Shown here piece by piece: positions 1-8,387 of a stretch of 64,000 nt of DNA (within the stretch, counting starts at the first letter, position 1; the number at the start of each line of letters is the position of its first letter). The notes under the pieces were generated by a model that was not told where the DNA came from, did not search any database, and saw only the letters and a list, made by a program, of their open reading frames with translations. The translations under genes were made by a program, and so were the position numbers. The stretch comes from Williamsia sp. DF01-3 (lineage in GTDB: Bacteria > Actinomycetota > Actinomycetes > Mycobacteriales > Mycobacteriaceae): assembly GCF_023051145.1 (NCBI RefSeq), contig NZ_JALKFS010000005.1, positions 1,116,001 to 1,180,000 on the forward strand. The letters run 5' to 3'.

Positions 1-1494
1 GGGCAGCGCGTTCCGGTCGACCTTGCCCGACGTGCGAGTCGGCAGTTCGTCCACCAGGACGAGCCGGGGGATCAGCGCGGAGGGCAACTGGTCGGAGAGC
101 CGGTCGCGGGCGAGTGTGATGTCGAAGTCGGGATCGGTGGACACGAGATAACCCACGAGGACCGAGTTGCCCGCGGCGGACTTGCGCACCGCCGCGGCGG
201 CGCCACCGACACCCGGCAGATGCTGCAGCGCGTTGTCCACCTCGCCGAGCTCGATCCGTCGGCCACCGACCTTCACCTGGTCGTCGGCGCGACCCATGAA
301 GACCAGACCTTCGGGTTCAAAACGCACCAGGTCGCCACTGCGATAGGCGCGGTCCCAGCCGAGTGTGGCCATCGGCGAGTACTTCTCGGCGTCCTTGGCC
401 GGGTCGAGATAGCGGGCCAGACCCACCCCGCCGATCACCAGCTCGCCGATCTCACCGGGCGCGACGGGCTGCCCGTCACCATCGACCACCGCGAGATCCC
501 AGCCGGCCAGCGGCAAGCCGATGCGGACCGGCATGGTGCCGTCGAGCTGCGCGGCGCACGCCACCACAGTCGCCTCGGTGGGGCCGTAGGTGTTCCACAC
601 CTCGCGGCCGTCGACGGCAAGACGGGCACCCAGCTCGGGCGGGCAGGCCTCGCCGCCGAAGATCAGCAGTCGCACCGCTTCGAGGGCCTCCGGTGGCCAC
701 AGCGACGCCAGGGTGGGCACCGTCGAGACAACAGTGATGTCCCGTTGCACCAGCCACGGCCCGAGGTCCATACCCGACCTCACGAGGGCGCGTGGCGCAG
801 GCACCAGGCATGCGCCGTAGCGCCAGGCGAGCCACATCTCTTCGCAGGACGCGTCGAACGCGACCGACAGGCCGGCCAGGACCCGATCGCCCGGACCCAG
901 CGGCTCGTCCTGCAGGAACATCTCAGCCTCGGCATCGACGAACGCGGCGGCATTGCGGTGGGTCACCGCCACACCTTTCGGCGTTCCGGTGGAACCGGAG
1001 GTGAAGATGATCCAGGCGTCGTCCTCGACGGTCGGTCGCTGGGCATCGGCCGGCCGGTCGACGTCGCTGTCGATGTCACCCGAACGAGAGAGACCCAGGT
1101 CGGATGGCCACCGCAGACCGTCGGCTCCGAGTACCGCGGCCACCTTGGCCTCGCCGAAGACGAGTGTCGCCCGCTCGGGGGGATCGTCGGCGTCCACCGG
1201 GACGTACGCGGCGCCGGCCGCCAGCGTCGAGAGGATGGCCAGGTACAGCTCACGTGAGCCCGACGGCATACGGATCCCGATGCGGTCACCCCGGCCGATG
1301 CCGCGGCTGCCGAGCCACGCCGCGCCCTCGTCGATCAGGTCGATGACCTCGGAGTAGGTGAGAACCAACTCCCCGTCGTCGATGGCGGGTGCATCCGGAT
1401 GAGCTGACGCGGTCTCGGTCAGGATGTCGATCAGGGTGCGTGCGGTCGGCGCCTGCGCTGATCTGCTGAACTGCGCGAGGGTCGGAGCTGTCAC
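1..1494 (-). CDS. Pls/PosA-type nonribosomal peptide synthetase, N-terminal adenylation domain (partial)
   Basis: This is the first 498 codons of a gene that continues beyond the left edge. The protein is an adenylation domain. It opens with TLIDILTETASAHPDAPAIDDG and carries the A3 motif FTSGSTGTPKG, the A4 region FDASCEEMWLAW, A5 NTYGPTEAT, A7 SGDLVRF and A10 PTRTSGKVDRNALP. The pattern FDASCEEMWLAWRYG followed by PAPRALVRSGMDL resembles the Pls/PosA family, membrane-anchored synthetases that make poly-lysine-like homopolymers, but the diagnostic membrane and tandem C-terminal domains lie outside the window. The GTG start at 1494 has an AAAGGA ribosome-binding site about six bases upstream. 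Amino-acid substrate is not proven. It sits away from the siderophore genes and reads off the left edge. Confidence 0.8.
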   Translation of the reverse strand, partial: MTAPTLAQFSRSAQAPTARTLIDILTETASAHPDAPAIDDGELVLTYSEVIDLIDEGAAWLGSRGIGRGDRIGIRMPSGSRELYLAILSTLAAGAAYVPVDADDPPERATLVFGEAKVAAVLGADGLRWPSDLGLSRSGDIDSDVDRPADAQRPTVEDDAWIIFTSGSTGTPKGVAVTHRNAAAFVDAEAEMFLQDEPLGPGDRVLAGLSVAFDASCEEMWLAWRYGACLVPAPRALVRSGMDLGPWLVQRDITVVSTVPTLASLWPPEALEAVRLLIFGGEACPPELGARLAVDGREVWNTYGPTEATVVACAAQLDGTMPVRIGLPLAGWDLAVVDGDGQPVAPGEIGELVIGGVGLARYLDPAKDAEKYSPMATLGWDRAYRSGDLVRFEPEGLVFMGRADDQVKVGGRRIELGEVDNALQHLPGVGGAAAAVRKSAAGNSVLVGYLVSTDPDFDITLARDRLSDQLPSALIPRLVLVDELPTRTSGKVDRNALP

Positions 1495-1616
1495 CGAGGT
1501 CCTTTCTCAAGTCAAAGAATGCTCATTGTCGCAGCAGGTACCGGGCCCGCGAAGCCAACCAGATCACAAATCACCGTGTCTATTCGTGCGCGCCCAGGTC
1601 GCGAGGGCGCATGATG

Positions 1617-1653
1617 GGGTGAACTTCACCAACGGTTCGCCTTGGGTTCACCC
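1617..1653. promoter_or_regulatory. Inverted repeat upstream of the esterase gene
   Basis: GGGTGAAC at 1617-1624 and GTTCACCC at 1646-1653 form a perfect 8-bp inverted repeat with a 21-base spacer. The left arm also belongs to a smaller palindrome, GTGAACTTCAC. It lies 67 bases before the start at 1720 in the divergent region between the NRPS and the esterase, so an operator is plausible. No regulator is identified. Confidence 0.3.
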
Positions 1654-1719
1654 ATCCGGGGTAGCCGCCGTGGTCGCCGAAACCGCCGCGCCGCACGACT
1701 GGACGCCTGGAGGTTCCTC

Positions 1720-2697
1720 ATGACCGTCACCACACACAGACACCCGAGTCTGCGCTCGTACCCGATCTGGCTGGGCTCTCGGCTGTTCGTCAAACCGGCC
1801 CTCGCCCTGTGGCCGATCAGCGTGTTCGGGCTCCGGCCGCTGTTCATGATCGATGAACTGTTCGCACTGGCCCCGGGCCCCCGCGGCGTCGTCCGCGAGC
1901 AGATGACCCTCGCCGGTCGGCCCGTCGAACTGATGGTGCCGGCCGGCCCCAGCAAACGTGATGACGCCACCGCCGTGCTGTACCTGCACGGCGGGGCCCT
2001 GGTGGTGTGTGGGCTTGCCACGCATCGCGCGGTCGCGGCCCGCTTGTGCCTCGACATCGACCTGCCGCTCTACTCGGTGGCCTACCGGCAGCTCCCGGAA
2101 GCAGGGGTGGGCACCTCGGTCACCGACGCCTATCAGGCCTATCGCGAACTGGTGCTCGAGCGTGGTTTCAACCGCGTGATCGTGGCGGGGGATTCGGCAG
2201 GCGGGTTCCTCGCCGCCAAGGTGATCGAGTTCGCCCACCGCGACGGCTTGCCGCGCCCGGTGGCGTACGTCGCCTACTCGCCGCTCCTCGACCTCGACAT
2301 GGCGAGCAATCCTGATCGCACCGACAGATCGGATGCTTACCTGCCGATGAACAAATTCGCCAAGCTCGCCCCGAAGTTCGACAAAGGCCCGATTGCGCTC
2401 ACCGGTGCTCGTTCGGTGGTGGACATCGACAGCGAGGCCTTCCCGCCGACGATCGTGGTGACCGCCGAGGATGAGATGCTCGAACCCGATGCGGTGGCAC
2501 TGGTGGAGAAGTTGATGGCCGACGGCGTGCAGGCCGACCTGCACAGCCATTCATGGCAGGTACACGCCTTCCCGGTTCTCGCCGGTCGTCTGCCCGATGC
2601 CCTGAGAGCAATCGCGCGGACCGCCGCATTTGCCACAGCAGCCGCGACCGGATCCGGCCGAAACGGCCGCGGACGATCACTACAAGGAGTGGGATAG
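1720..2697 (+). CDS. Alpha/beta-hydrolase fold esterase/lipase (hormone-sensitive lipase family)
   Basis: A 325-residue serine hydrolase. It has the oxyanion-hole motif LHGGA at residues 89-93 (HGGG in classical members) and the nucleophile elbow GDSAGG with Ser159. The probable acid lies in EDEMLEPD and the histidine in HAFPVL near the C terminus. This is the hormone-sensitive lipase / alpha-beta hydrolase 3 pattern, typical of short-chain ester or lipid hydrolases. I chose ATG 1720, preceded by GGAGG, over an in-frame ATG at 1642 that would add 26 arginine-rich residues unlike the family. Its stop is four bases before the acyl-CoA dehydrogenase start, so the two are probably co-transcribed. 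Substrate unknown. Confidence 0.85.
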   Translation: MTVTTHRHPSLRSYPIWLGSRLFVKPALALWPISVFGLRPLFMIDELFALAPGPRGVVREQMTLAGRPVELMVPAGPSKRDDATAVLYLHGGALVVCGLATHRAVAARLCLDIDLPLYSVAYRQLPEAGVGTSVTDAYQAYRELVLERGFNRVIVAGDSAGGFLAAKVIEFAHRDGLPRPVAYVAYSPLLDLDMASNPDRTDRSDAYLPMNKFAKLAPKFDKGPIALTGARSVVDIDSEAFPPTIVVTAEDEMLEPDAVALVEKLMADGVQADLHSHSWQVHAFPVLAGRLPDALRAIARTAAFATAAATGSGRNGRGRSLQGVG

Positions 2698-2701
2698 CCC
2701 G

Positions 2702-3889
2702 GTGAACAATCCACAGCAACTATCGGAACTCTTCGCAACCGACTCACTGATCAGCGACGACGAGCGCGAGATCCGGGACACCGTCCGGGCGTTCGGATCG
2801 TCCCGATTGCGTCCACACATGGCCGAATGGTTCGAGGCAGGTCACTTGCCGGTACGAGAGCTCGCCACCGAACTGGGCGAGCTCGGTGTGCTCGGCATGC
2901 ATTTGGACGGCTACGGCTGTGCCGGCATGTCGGCCACCACGTACGGCCTGGTTTGCACCGAACTCGAGGCCGTCGACAGCGGTCTGCGCAGCTTCGTATC
3001 GGTGCAGGGTTCGCTGTCGATGTTCGCAATCCACGCCTTCGGTTCGGAGGAACAGAAGCAACGGTGGCTACCGGAGATGTCGGCCGGACGTGCGCTGGGG
3101 TGTTTCGGCCTGACCGAGCCCGACTTCGGGTCCAATCCGGCGGGCATGCGCACCAACGCCAAGCGCGACGGCGACGACTGGGTGCTCAACGGCACCAAGA
3201 TGTGGATCACCAACGGGTCCGTCGCCGATGTCGCGGTGGTCTGGGCCCGCACCGATCTCGCGACGGGTTCGAAGGGGATCCGTGGGTTCGTTGTTCCCAC
3301 CGACACACCCGGGTTCAGCGCCCCGGAGATCAAACACAAGATGTCGCTGCGGGCGTCGGTCACCTCCGAACTCGTCCTGGAAGACGTGCGGCTGCCCGAG
3401 TCGGCGATGTTGCCGGGCGTCGAAGGTCTCAAGGGGCCACTCAGTTGTCTGAACGAGGCGCGATTCGGCATCGTGTTCGGTGCGCTCGGAGCGGCCCGGG
3501 ACTGCCTGGAGACCGCAATCGCCTACGCCGGGGACCGCGAGGTGTTCGACAAGGCGCTGTCGGGATATCAGTTGACGCAGGCGAAGATCGCCGACATGTC
3601 GCTCGAATGGGGCAAAGGCATGCTGCTGGCCCTGCATCTCGGCCGGCTCAAGGATGCGGGAACGTTGCGACCGGAGCAGATCAGTCTCGGAAAACTGAAC
3701 AATGTCCGCGAATCCATCGAGATCGCCCGAACCTGCCGGACGATATTGGGGGCCAACGGGATCACGCTGGAGTATCCGATCATCCGGCACGCCAACAACC
3801 TCGAGTCCGTACTCACCTATGAGGGCACGTCCGAGATGCATCAACTCGTGATCGGCAAGGCGCTCACCGGCCACGACGCCTTCCGGTAA
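2702..3889 (+). CDS. Acyl-CoA dehydrogenase, glutaryl-CoA dehydrogenase-like
   Basis: A 395-residue FAD-dependent acyl-CoA dehydrogenase. It shows the family signatures CFGLTEPDFGSNPAGM, KMWITNGSVADV and the C-terminal YEGTSEMHQLVIGKALTG with the catalytic glutamate in YEGT. The stretch LNEARFGIVFGALGAARDCL and the LGANGITLEYPIIRHANNLE region resemble glutaryl-CoA dehydrogenase more than medium-chain enzymes. It would oxidise, and possibly decarboxylate, an acyl-CoA in lysine or dicarboxylate breakdown. The GTG at 2702 is chosen because AAGGAG lies upstream and the esterase ends at 2697. The upstream esterase may be in the same transcript. The exact acyl substrate cannot be read from sequence. 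Confidence 0.85.
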   Translation: MNNPQQLSELFATDSLISDDEREIRDTVRAFGSSRLRPHMAEWFEAGHLPVRELATELGELGVLGMHLDGYGCAGMSATTYGLVCTELEAVDSGLRSFVSVQGSLSMFAIHAFGSEEQKQRWLPEMSAGRALGCFGLTEPDFGSNPAGMRTNAKRDGDDWVLNGTKMWITNGSVADVAVVWARTDLATGSKGIRGFVVPTDTPGFSAPEIKHKMSLRASVTSELVLEDVRLPESAMLPGVEGLKGPLSCLNEARFGIVFGALGAARDCLETAIAYAGDREVFDKALSGYQLTQAKIADMSLEWGKGMLLALHLGRLKDAGTLRPEQISLGKLNNVRESIEIARTCRTILGANGITLEYPIIRHANNLESVLTYEGTSEMHQLVIGKALTGHDAFR

Positions 3890-3929
3890 TCCGTTGTGAT
3901 CAAGATTGTTTCGTTCGGGGTCGGCCTTT

Positions 3930-3949
3930 CGTTCAGGGCGCGCTGAACG
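3930..3949. promoter_or_regulatory. Inverted repeat CGTTCAG-N6-CTGAACG
   Basis: CGTTCAG and CTGAACG form a perfect 7-bp inverted repeat around GGCGCG. It lies 40 bases after the dehydrogenase stop and 77 bases before the dioxygenase ATG. It could be a short terminator for the upstream gene or an operator for the downstream one. There is no U-rich tail, which slightly favours an operator. Confidence 0.35.
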
Positions 3950-4025
3950 GTTACCGAATCGCCTCGCCGCGAATAACTTCACTGCGAAGACACTCACAGC
4001 GAAGTTCCCGGAAGGCGGCTACCCA

Positions 4026-4955
4026 ATGTCTGCACAGCTCGACGTGGTCAAGCTCGGATCGAATGTCGGCGCGCGTATCGATGGGGTGAAACTGTCGGGA
4101 GACCTTGCACCCGAATCGGTCTCGGCGATCAACGCCGCCCTGCTCGAGCACAAGGTGATCTTCTTCCGGGGGCAGGACCACCTCGACGACGACGGTCAAC
4201 TGGCGTTCGCCCGAGCCCTCGGTATCCCGACCACCGCCCATCCGACGGTGACGTCGCGGGGTGACACGATCTTGCCGATCGACTCCGACTACGGCCGGGC
4301 CAACAGCTGGCACACCGACGTCACCTTCGTCGACCGCATTCCCAAGGCGTCCATCCTGCGTGCGGTGAACCTACCGAGCTACGGCGGTTCGACGGTGTGG
4401 GCGAACACGGTTGCCGCCTACGAACAGCTCCCGGCATCGCTCCGGGCACTCACCGAGAATCTGTGGGCGGTGCACAGCAACGTGTACGACTACGCGGCGA
4501 GCTCGGCTCAGTCGGTGGTGTCCCGGCACACCGAGGAGTACCGGGCCGAGTTCCAGTCCACCTACTACGAGACCGAACACCCGGTGGTGCGGGTACATCC
4601 GGAAACGGGTGAGCGGGCGCTGCTGCTCGGTCACTTCGTCAAGCGATTCGTCGATCTGGGCAGCGCGGAGTCGGCCGAGCTGTACAGCGTGCTGCAGGCA
4701 CGGATCACCAAACTCGAGAACACCGTCCGTTGGAACTGGCAGCCCGGCGATCTGGCCATCTGGGACAACCGGGCCACCCAGCACTACGCCGTGGCCGACT
4801 ACGACGACCAGTACCGCCGGCTGAACCGCATCACCCTCGCGGGCGACGTGCCGGTGAGCGTGGGCGGCGAATGCAGCAGGGTGGTGGCCGGCGACGCGTC
4901 GCACTATTCCGACATCGCCGATCCCCGCGAATCGGACCGTGCACTGGCGGTCTGA
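4026..4955 (+). CDS. Fe(II)/2-oxoglutarate-dependent dioxygenase, TauD/AtsK family (Rv3406-like)
   Basis: A 309-residue TauD/TfdA-fold dioxygenase. The iron-binding facial triad is visible as H96 and D98 in WHTDVTF and H253 in [20 protein letters not shown], whose arginines would bind 2-oxoglutarate. Motifs such as [39 protein letters not shown] and [18 protein letters not shown] closely resemble Rv3406 of M. tuberculosis and AtsK of Pseudomonas, which oxidatively cleave alkyl sulfate esters to release sulfate. A role in sulfur scavenging is therefore likely, but taurine or another sulfonate is possible. ATG 4026 has GAAGGCGG upstream; the longer reading from 3906 passes through the inverted repeat and looks non-coding. 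Confidence 0.88.
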   Translation: MSAQLDVVKLGSNVGARIDGVKLSGDLAPESVSAINAALLEHKVIFFRGQDHLDDDGQLAFARALGIPTTAHPTVTSRGDTILPIDSDYGRANSWHTDVTFVDRIPKASILRAVNLPSYGGSTVWANTVAAYEQLPASLRALTENLWAVHSNVYDYAASSAQSVVSRHTEEYRAEFQSTYYETEHPVVRVHPETGERALLLGHFVKRFVDLGSAESAELYSVLQARITKLENTVRWNWQPGDLAIWDNRATQHYAVADYDDQYRRLNRITLAGDVPVSVGGECSRVVAGDASHYSDIADPRESDRALAV

Positions 4956-5002
4956 ACGTCTGGGACGATTCCCCGGACGGGGTGTGCTGCCGCGAACGCA
5001 AT

Positions 5003-5034
5003 CAATGGAACGGTCTGTGAAATGTGTTCCATTG
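5003..5034. promoter_or_regulatory. Operator-like inverted repeat upstream of the MpaB-family gene
   Basis: CAATGGAAC (5003-5011) and GTTCCATTG (5026-5034) are perfect 9-bp complementary arms separated by 14 bases. The right arm ends 17 bases before the start codon at 5052, where a repressor would cover the promoter or leader. The geometry suggests a dimeric TetR- or GntR-type regulator. No regulator gene is adjacent, so its identity is open. Confidence 0.55.
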
Positions 5035-5051
5035 GTGCTACCGTCACCCAC

Positions 5052-5963
5052 ATGACCGAGGCAATCGAAACATCGACCTCTGACGCAACCGAGGGCGAAT
5101 CCGCACCCGATGAGCACTACGCACGTCCGGAAATCGTCGGCGCGCCGCTCGGCCCGGACTCGCTGACCTGGAAGTACTTCGGCGACAACCGCGTTTCGCT
5201 CCTGGGTCCGCGGCCCGGAGTGCTCGAGAACATGCTCCCCGAGCTCGGACAAGCCGTCCTGGAACACTCGGTGTTCTTCGATGACCCGTTCGCGCGCGTC
5301 AAGCGCTCGCTGCCGGGCATATATGGAACGGTTTACGCCCCTGAAGGCGACAGCACGGGCCCCACGGTTCGCGACTTCCACACCGACATCAAGGGCACGA
5401 TGCCCGGCGGCGACCGGTACCACGCGCTGAACCCCGAGACCTACTACTGGGCCCACGCCACTTTCCTCGACATCGTGCTCACCGCCACCGACCGCTTCAT
5501 CAAGAAGCTGACGGACGCGGAGAAAGAGCAGATCTACGCGGAGTCGGTCACTTGGTATCGGCGCTACGGCGTGAGCGATCGGCCGATGCCGGCCACCTAC
5601 GCCGAGTTCGTGAAGTACTGGGATCACATGGTCGACGAGGTGCTTGTCCCGCACAAGACCGCGCGGTACGGCGTCGGATACGTGACCAAGGGCTATCCGT
5701 TGCCTCCGGGGATGAAGCCGATCGTCTGGAAACTGATCTCCCCGATCGTCAACCCGGTGGCGGCATTCATCACCACCGGTGGCCTGCCGGCTCGCTCCCG
5801 CGAGCAACTCGGCCTGCCCTGGAGTGACCGCAAACAGCGCAACTACGAGCGGTTCTGTGCCGCGGTCCGCGCACTCGATCCGATCTACCGACGGTTACCC
5901 GCCACGACCCGCTACAACAAGTACGCCCTCAAAGGGTTTGCAAAGGCCGGGGTGCGGCCCTGA
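5052..5963 (+). CDS. Oxygenase MpaB family / DUF2236 protein
   Basis: A 303-residue protein recognisable as DUF2236 (MpaB/latex-clearing-protein-like superfamily). It has the family pattern RDFHTDIKGTMPGGDRYHALNPETYYWAHATFLDIVL, in which the histidines are candidate haem or metal ligands, followed by a helical C-terminal half. Members are haem- or metal-dependent oxygenases of uncertain substrate, abundant in mycolic-acid actinobacteria. The ATG at 5052 gives the family length; an ATG at 5022 lies inside the inverted repeat and is rejected. Transcription appears independent of the dioxygenase, with a 96-base gap containing the operator-like repeat. Confidence 0.8.
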   Translation: MTEAIETSTSDATEGESAPDEHYARPEIVGAPLGPDSLTWKYFGDNRVSLLGPRPGVLENMLPELGQAVLEHSVFFDDPFARVKRSLPGIYGTVYAPEGDSTGPTVRDFHTDIKGTMPGGDRYHALNPETYYWAHATFLDIVLTATDRFIKKLTDAEKEQIYAESVTWYRRYGVSDRPMPATYAEFVKYWDHMVDEVLVPHKTARYGVGYVTKGYPLPPGMKPIVWKLISPIVNPVAAFITTGGLPARSREQLGLPWSDRKQRNYERFCAAVRALDPIYRRLPATTRYNKYALKGFAKAGVRP

Positions 5964-5987
5964 GGGGTGGCCGTGTTCACTTGAACC

Positions 5988-6347
5988 ATGCATGCTCTGA
6001 AGAAATTCGGCACCAGTCTGACGGTGATCGGTTCGCTGGTCCTGATGGTCTGTGTCGCGCTGCTGTCCGTGAGCTGGGCAAATGACGGCAGATGGGGCTG
6101 GTTCGCACTCGGGATGGTGATCATTGCCGTCAACATCGGCCTGATCGTCACCGAGTTGCGGCCCAAGCCCAAGCCGCTGCCGTGGACCTTGTCCGAGGTT
6201 CGCGAGGTCACCGACGGCATCGACAACGAGGTCAACGCCATCCGCAAACTCCGCCGGGCCGACCGCGGACTGAGCCTGGAGAAGGCTGCGAAGCTGGTCC
6301 GTCAGGCCCGGTCCGAGCCCAGCGGTGGCAGAGACGGCGTGGCCTGA
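5988..6347 (+). CDS. Small two-helix membrane protein of unknown function
   Basis: A 119-residue protein with two predicted membrane segments, about residues 8-30 (FGTSLTVIGSLVLMVCVALL) and 38-58 (GWFALGMVIIAVNIGLIV). A basic cytoplasmic tail contains a short helical stretch EVTDGIDNEVNAIRKLRRADRGLSLEKAAKLV. I do not recognise a named family. It follows the MpaB-family gene by 24 bases in the same direction and is probably co-transcribed. Its 3-prime end overlaps the convergent ABC exporter gene by 46 bases, so the two transcripts would be antisense at their ends. Confidence 0.65.
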   Translation: MHALKKFGTSLTVIGSLVLMVCVALLSVSWANDGRWGWFALGMVIIAVNIGLIVTELRPKPKPLPWTLSEVREVTDGIDNEVNAIRKLRRADRGLSLEKAAKLVRQARSEPSGGRDGVA

Positions 6348-8245
6348 GCCGACGAATCGGCAGGTTGATCGGTCTGGTCGGCGAACTGTGTTCGATACAG
6401 CTCTGAGTAGCGGCCGCCACGCGACAGCAGGTCGAGGTGGGTGCCGCGTTCGATGACGTGACCGTCTTCGAGCACCAGGATCTGGTCGGCCGCTCGGATG
6501 GTCGACAGGCGGTGGGCGATCACCACCGATGTGCGGCCGGCGAGCGCTTCGGCCAGCGCCTCTTGCACTGCTGCTTCCGACGTGGAGTCGAGGTGGGCGG
6601 TGGCCTCGTCGAGGATCACGACGGCAGGATGGGCGAGCAGCAGGCGGGCGATGGTCAGCCGCTGGCGCTCACCACCGGACAGGCGGTAGCCGCGTTCGCC
6701 GACCACGGTGTCGAGGCCGTCGGCCAGACTCGCGACCAGACCGTCGAGGCGTGCCCGCCGCAGCGCGTCCCAGATGTCCTGTTCGTCGGCAGCGGGATTG
6801 GCCAGCAACAGGTTCGATCGCACGGTGTCATGGAACAGGTGGCCGTCCTGGGTGACCAATCCGATGGCTCGATGCAGTTCTCCACTCTCGAGATCCCGAA
6901 CGTCGTTACCGCCGAGGCGAACCGCGCCCGAGTCCACGTCGTAGAGCCTGGTGGCCAGTTGGGCGATGGTCGACTTACCGGCTCCGGAACTACCCACCAG
7001 CGCAACCATCTGGCCGGGTGGCACGGTGAACGACACGTCGTGGATGACCTCTTCGCCGCCCCGCTTGTCCAGCACCGCAACCTCTTCGAGCGACGCGAGC
7101 GACACCTTGTCCGCGGACGGGTAGCTGAAGCTGACGTGATCGAAGCTCAGCGACAGCGGGCCTTCGGGTACGGGCGTGGGGTCGGGTTTGTCGGCGATCA
7201 GTGGCTTGAGATCGAGCACCTCGAAGACGCGCTCGAAACTCACCAGGGCGCTCATGATCTCGACACGTGCGTTGGCCAGCGCCGTCAGCGGTGCGTACAT
7301 GCGGGTGAGGAGCAAGGCCAGTGATACCACGGCACCGGCGTTGAGATGCCCGTTCACCGCGAGGTAGCCGCCCAGACCGTAGACGAGGGCCAGTGCCAGC
7401 GCGGAGACGAGGGTGAGGGAGGTGACGAAGATGCTCTGCGCCACCGACCGTCGAACTCCTATGTCACGCACTTTGTCTGCGCGCCAAGCGAACTCGTTCG
7501 ACTCCTGGTGCGGTCGTCCGAACAGCTTGATCAGGGTGGCGCCCGGGGCGGAGAAGCGTTCGGTCATCTGGGTCGACATCAGAGAGTTGTATTCGGCCGC
7601 TTCCCGCGACAGTGCGGCCATGCGTTTGCCCATCCGCCTGGCCGGGATCACGAACAGTGGTAGCAGGACAAGTGCGAGAAGGGTGACCTGCCAGCTGATC
7701 GAGATCATCACGGCCAGGGTCAGGGACAAGGTGACGATGTTCGACACCACTCCCGAGAGCGTGTCGGAGAAGGCGCGCTGTGCGCCGATGACGTCGTTGT
7801 TGAGCCTGCTGACCAGAGCGCCGGTGCGGGTGCGGGTGAAGAAGGCGACGGGCATCTTCTGCACGTGGTCGAACACCGAGCGGCGTAGGTCGTAGATCAG
7901 ACCCTCGCCGATGGTCGACGAGAGCCAGCTGACCACCAGGCCGGTGCCGGCTTCTGCGACCGCGATGATGGCGATGAGAATCGACAGCCAGACCACGGTG
8001 GATGCTGCGCCGCCGTCGACGATGTTGTTGACCACGCGGCCGGCCAAGACGGGAGTGAGGACGGTGAGCACGGCCACCACCACGCTGAGCACCATGAACA
8101 CCGCCAACTTGCCGCGGTGCGGCCGCGCGAACTCGACGATCCGGCGCATCGATTCCCGGCGGTTCTCGCGTCTGCGTTCCTTGCTCAGGTCGGGTGCGTT
8201 CATCGACCGGTACAGCGTGTTCCTGGCAACCGACTCCATACTCAT
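6302..8245 (-). CDS. ABC exporter, fused transmembrane and ATP-binding half-transporter
   Basis: A 647-residue type IV ABC half-transporter. Six membrane helices lie within about residues 45-320. The nucleotide-binding domain has Walker A GSSGAGKST, the signature LSGGERQR, Walker B VVILDEAT and the H-loop IAHRLSTI. It should work as a homodimer or heterodimer exporting a lipid, peptide or drug. I chose ATG 8245: the in-frame ATG at 8266 falls inside the palindrome of the SoxR-like promoter, and the predicted transcription start coincides with 8245, giving a leaderless message. In Streptomyces an ABC transporter belongs to the SoxR regulon, so export of a redox-active compound is a reasonable inference. 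Confidence 0.88.
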   Translation of the reverse strand: MSMESVARNTLYRSMNAPDLSKERRRENRRESMRRIVEFARPHRGKLAVFMVLSVVVAVLTVLTPVLAGRVVNNIVDGGAASTVVWLSILIAIIAVAEAGTGLVVSWLSSTIGEGLIYDLRRSVFDHVQKMPVAFFTRTRTGALVSRLNNDVIGAQRAFSDTLSGVVSNIVTLSLTLAVMISISWQVTLLALVLLPLFVIPARRMGKRMAALSREAAEYNSLMSTQMTERFSAPGATLIKLFGRPHQESNEFAWRADKVRDIGVRRSVAQSIFVTSLTLVSALALALVYGLGGYLAVNGHLNAGAVVSLALLLTRMYAPLTALANARVEIMSALVSFERVFEVLDLKPLIADKPDPTPVPEGPLSLSFDHVSFSYPSADKVSLASLEEVAVLDKRGGEEVIHDVSFTVPPGQMVALVGSSGAGKSTIAQLATRLYDVDSGAVRLGGNDVRDLESGELHRAIGLVTQDGHLFHDTVRSNLLLANPAADEQDIWDALRRARLDGLVASLADGLDTVVGERGYRLSGGERQRLTIARLLLAHPAVVILDEATAHLDSTSEAAVQEALAEALAGRTSVVIAHRLSTIRAADQILVLEDGHVIERGTHLDLLSRGGRYSELYRTQFADQTDQPADSSAQATPSLPPLGSDRA

Positions 8246-8251
8246 ACAGCC

Positions 8252-8282
8252 ACTGTAGGAGTTCAAGTTAACTTGAAGTCAA
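8252..8282 (-). promoter_or_regulatory. SoxR/MerR-type promoter with 19-bp spacer
   Basis: Read on the minus strand: -35 TTGACT (8282-8277), a 19-base spacer, then -10 TACAGT (8257-8252). A perfect 16-bp palindrome, TTCAAGTTAACTTGAA (8262-8277), fills the spacer. Its core CAAGTTAACTTG is identical to the E. coli soxS SoxR site. Over-long 19-20 bp spacers are the hallmark of promoters that MerR-family activators twist open. The -10 is followed by six bases and then the ATG at 8245. Confidence 0.75.
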
Positions 8283-8387
8283 TCGAATATGCGCACAGCT
8301 GAATCCGCCCGGCCTCCGGGGCGAAGCGGTTTTGTGGTGAACTGGAAAGACCTGTGCTGGACAGAGCTGGACGATGAGGAGATCACT

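Noticed and set aside
220-1257. Open frame of 345 codons on the plus strand
   Set aside because: Antisense to the NRPS, with no recognisable domain and composition typical of GC-rich shadow frames.
1642-1719. 26-residue N-terminal extension of the esterase
   Set aside because: Arginine-rich and unlike the family; ATG 1720 has a good ribosome-binding site.
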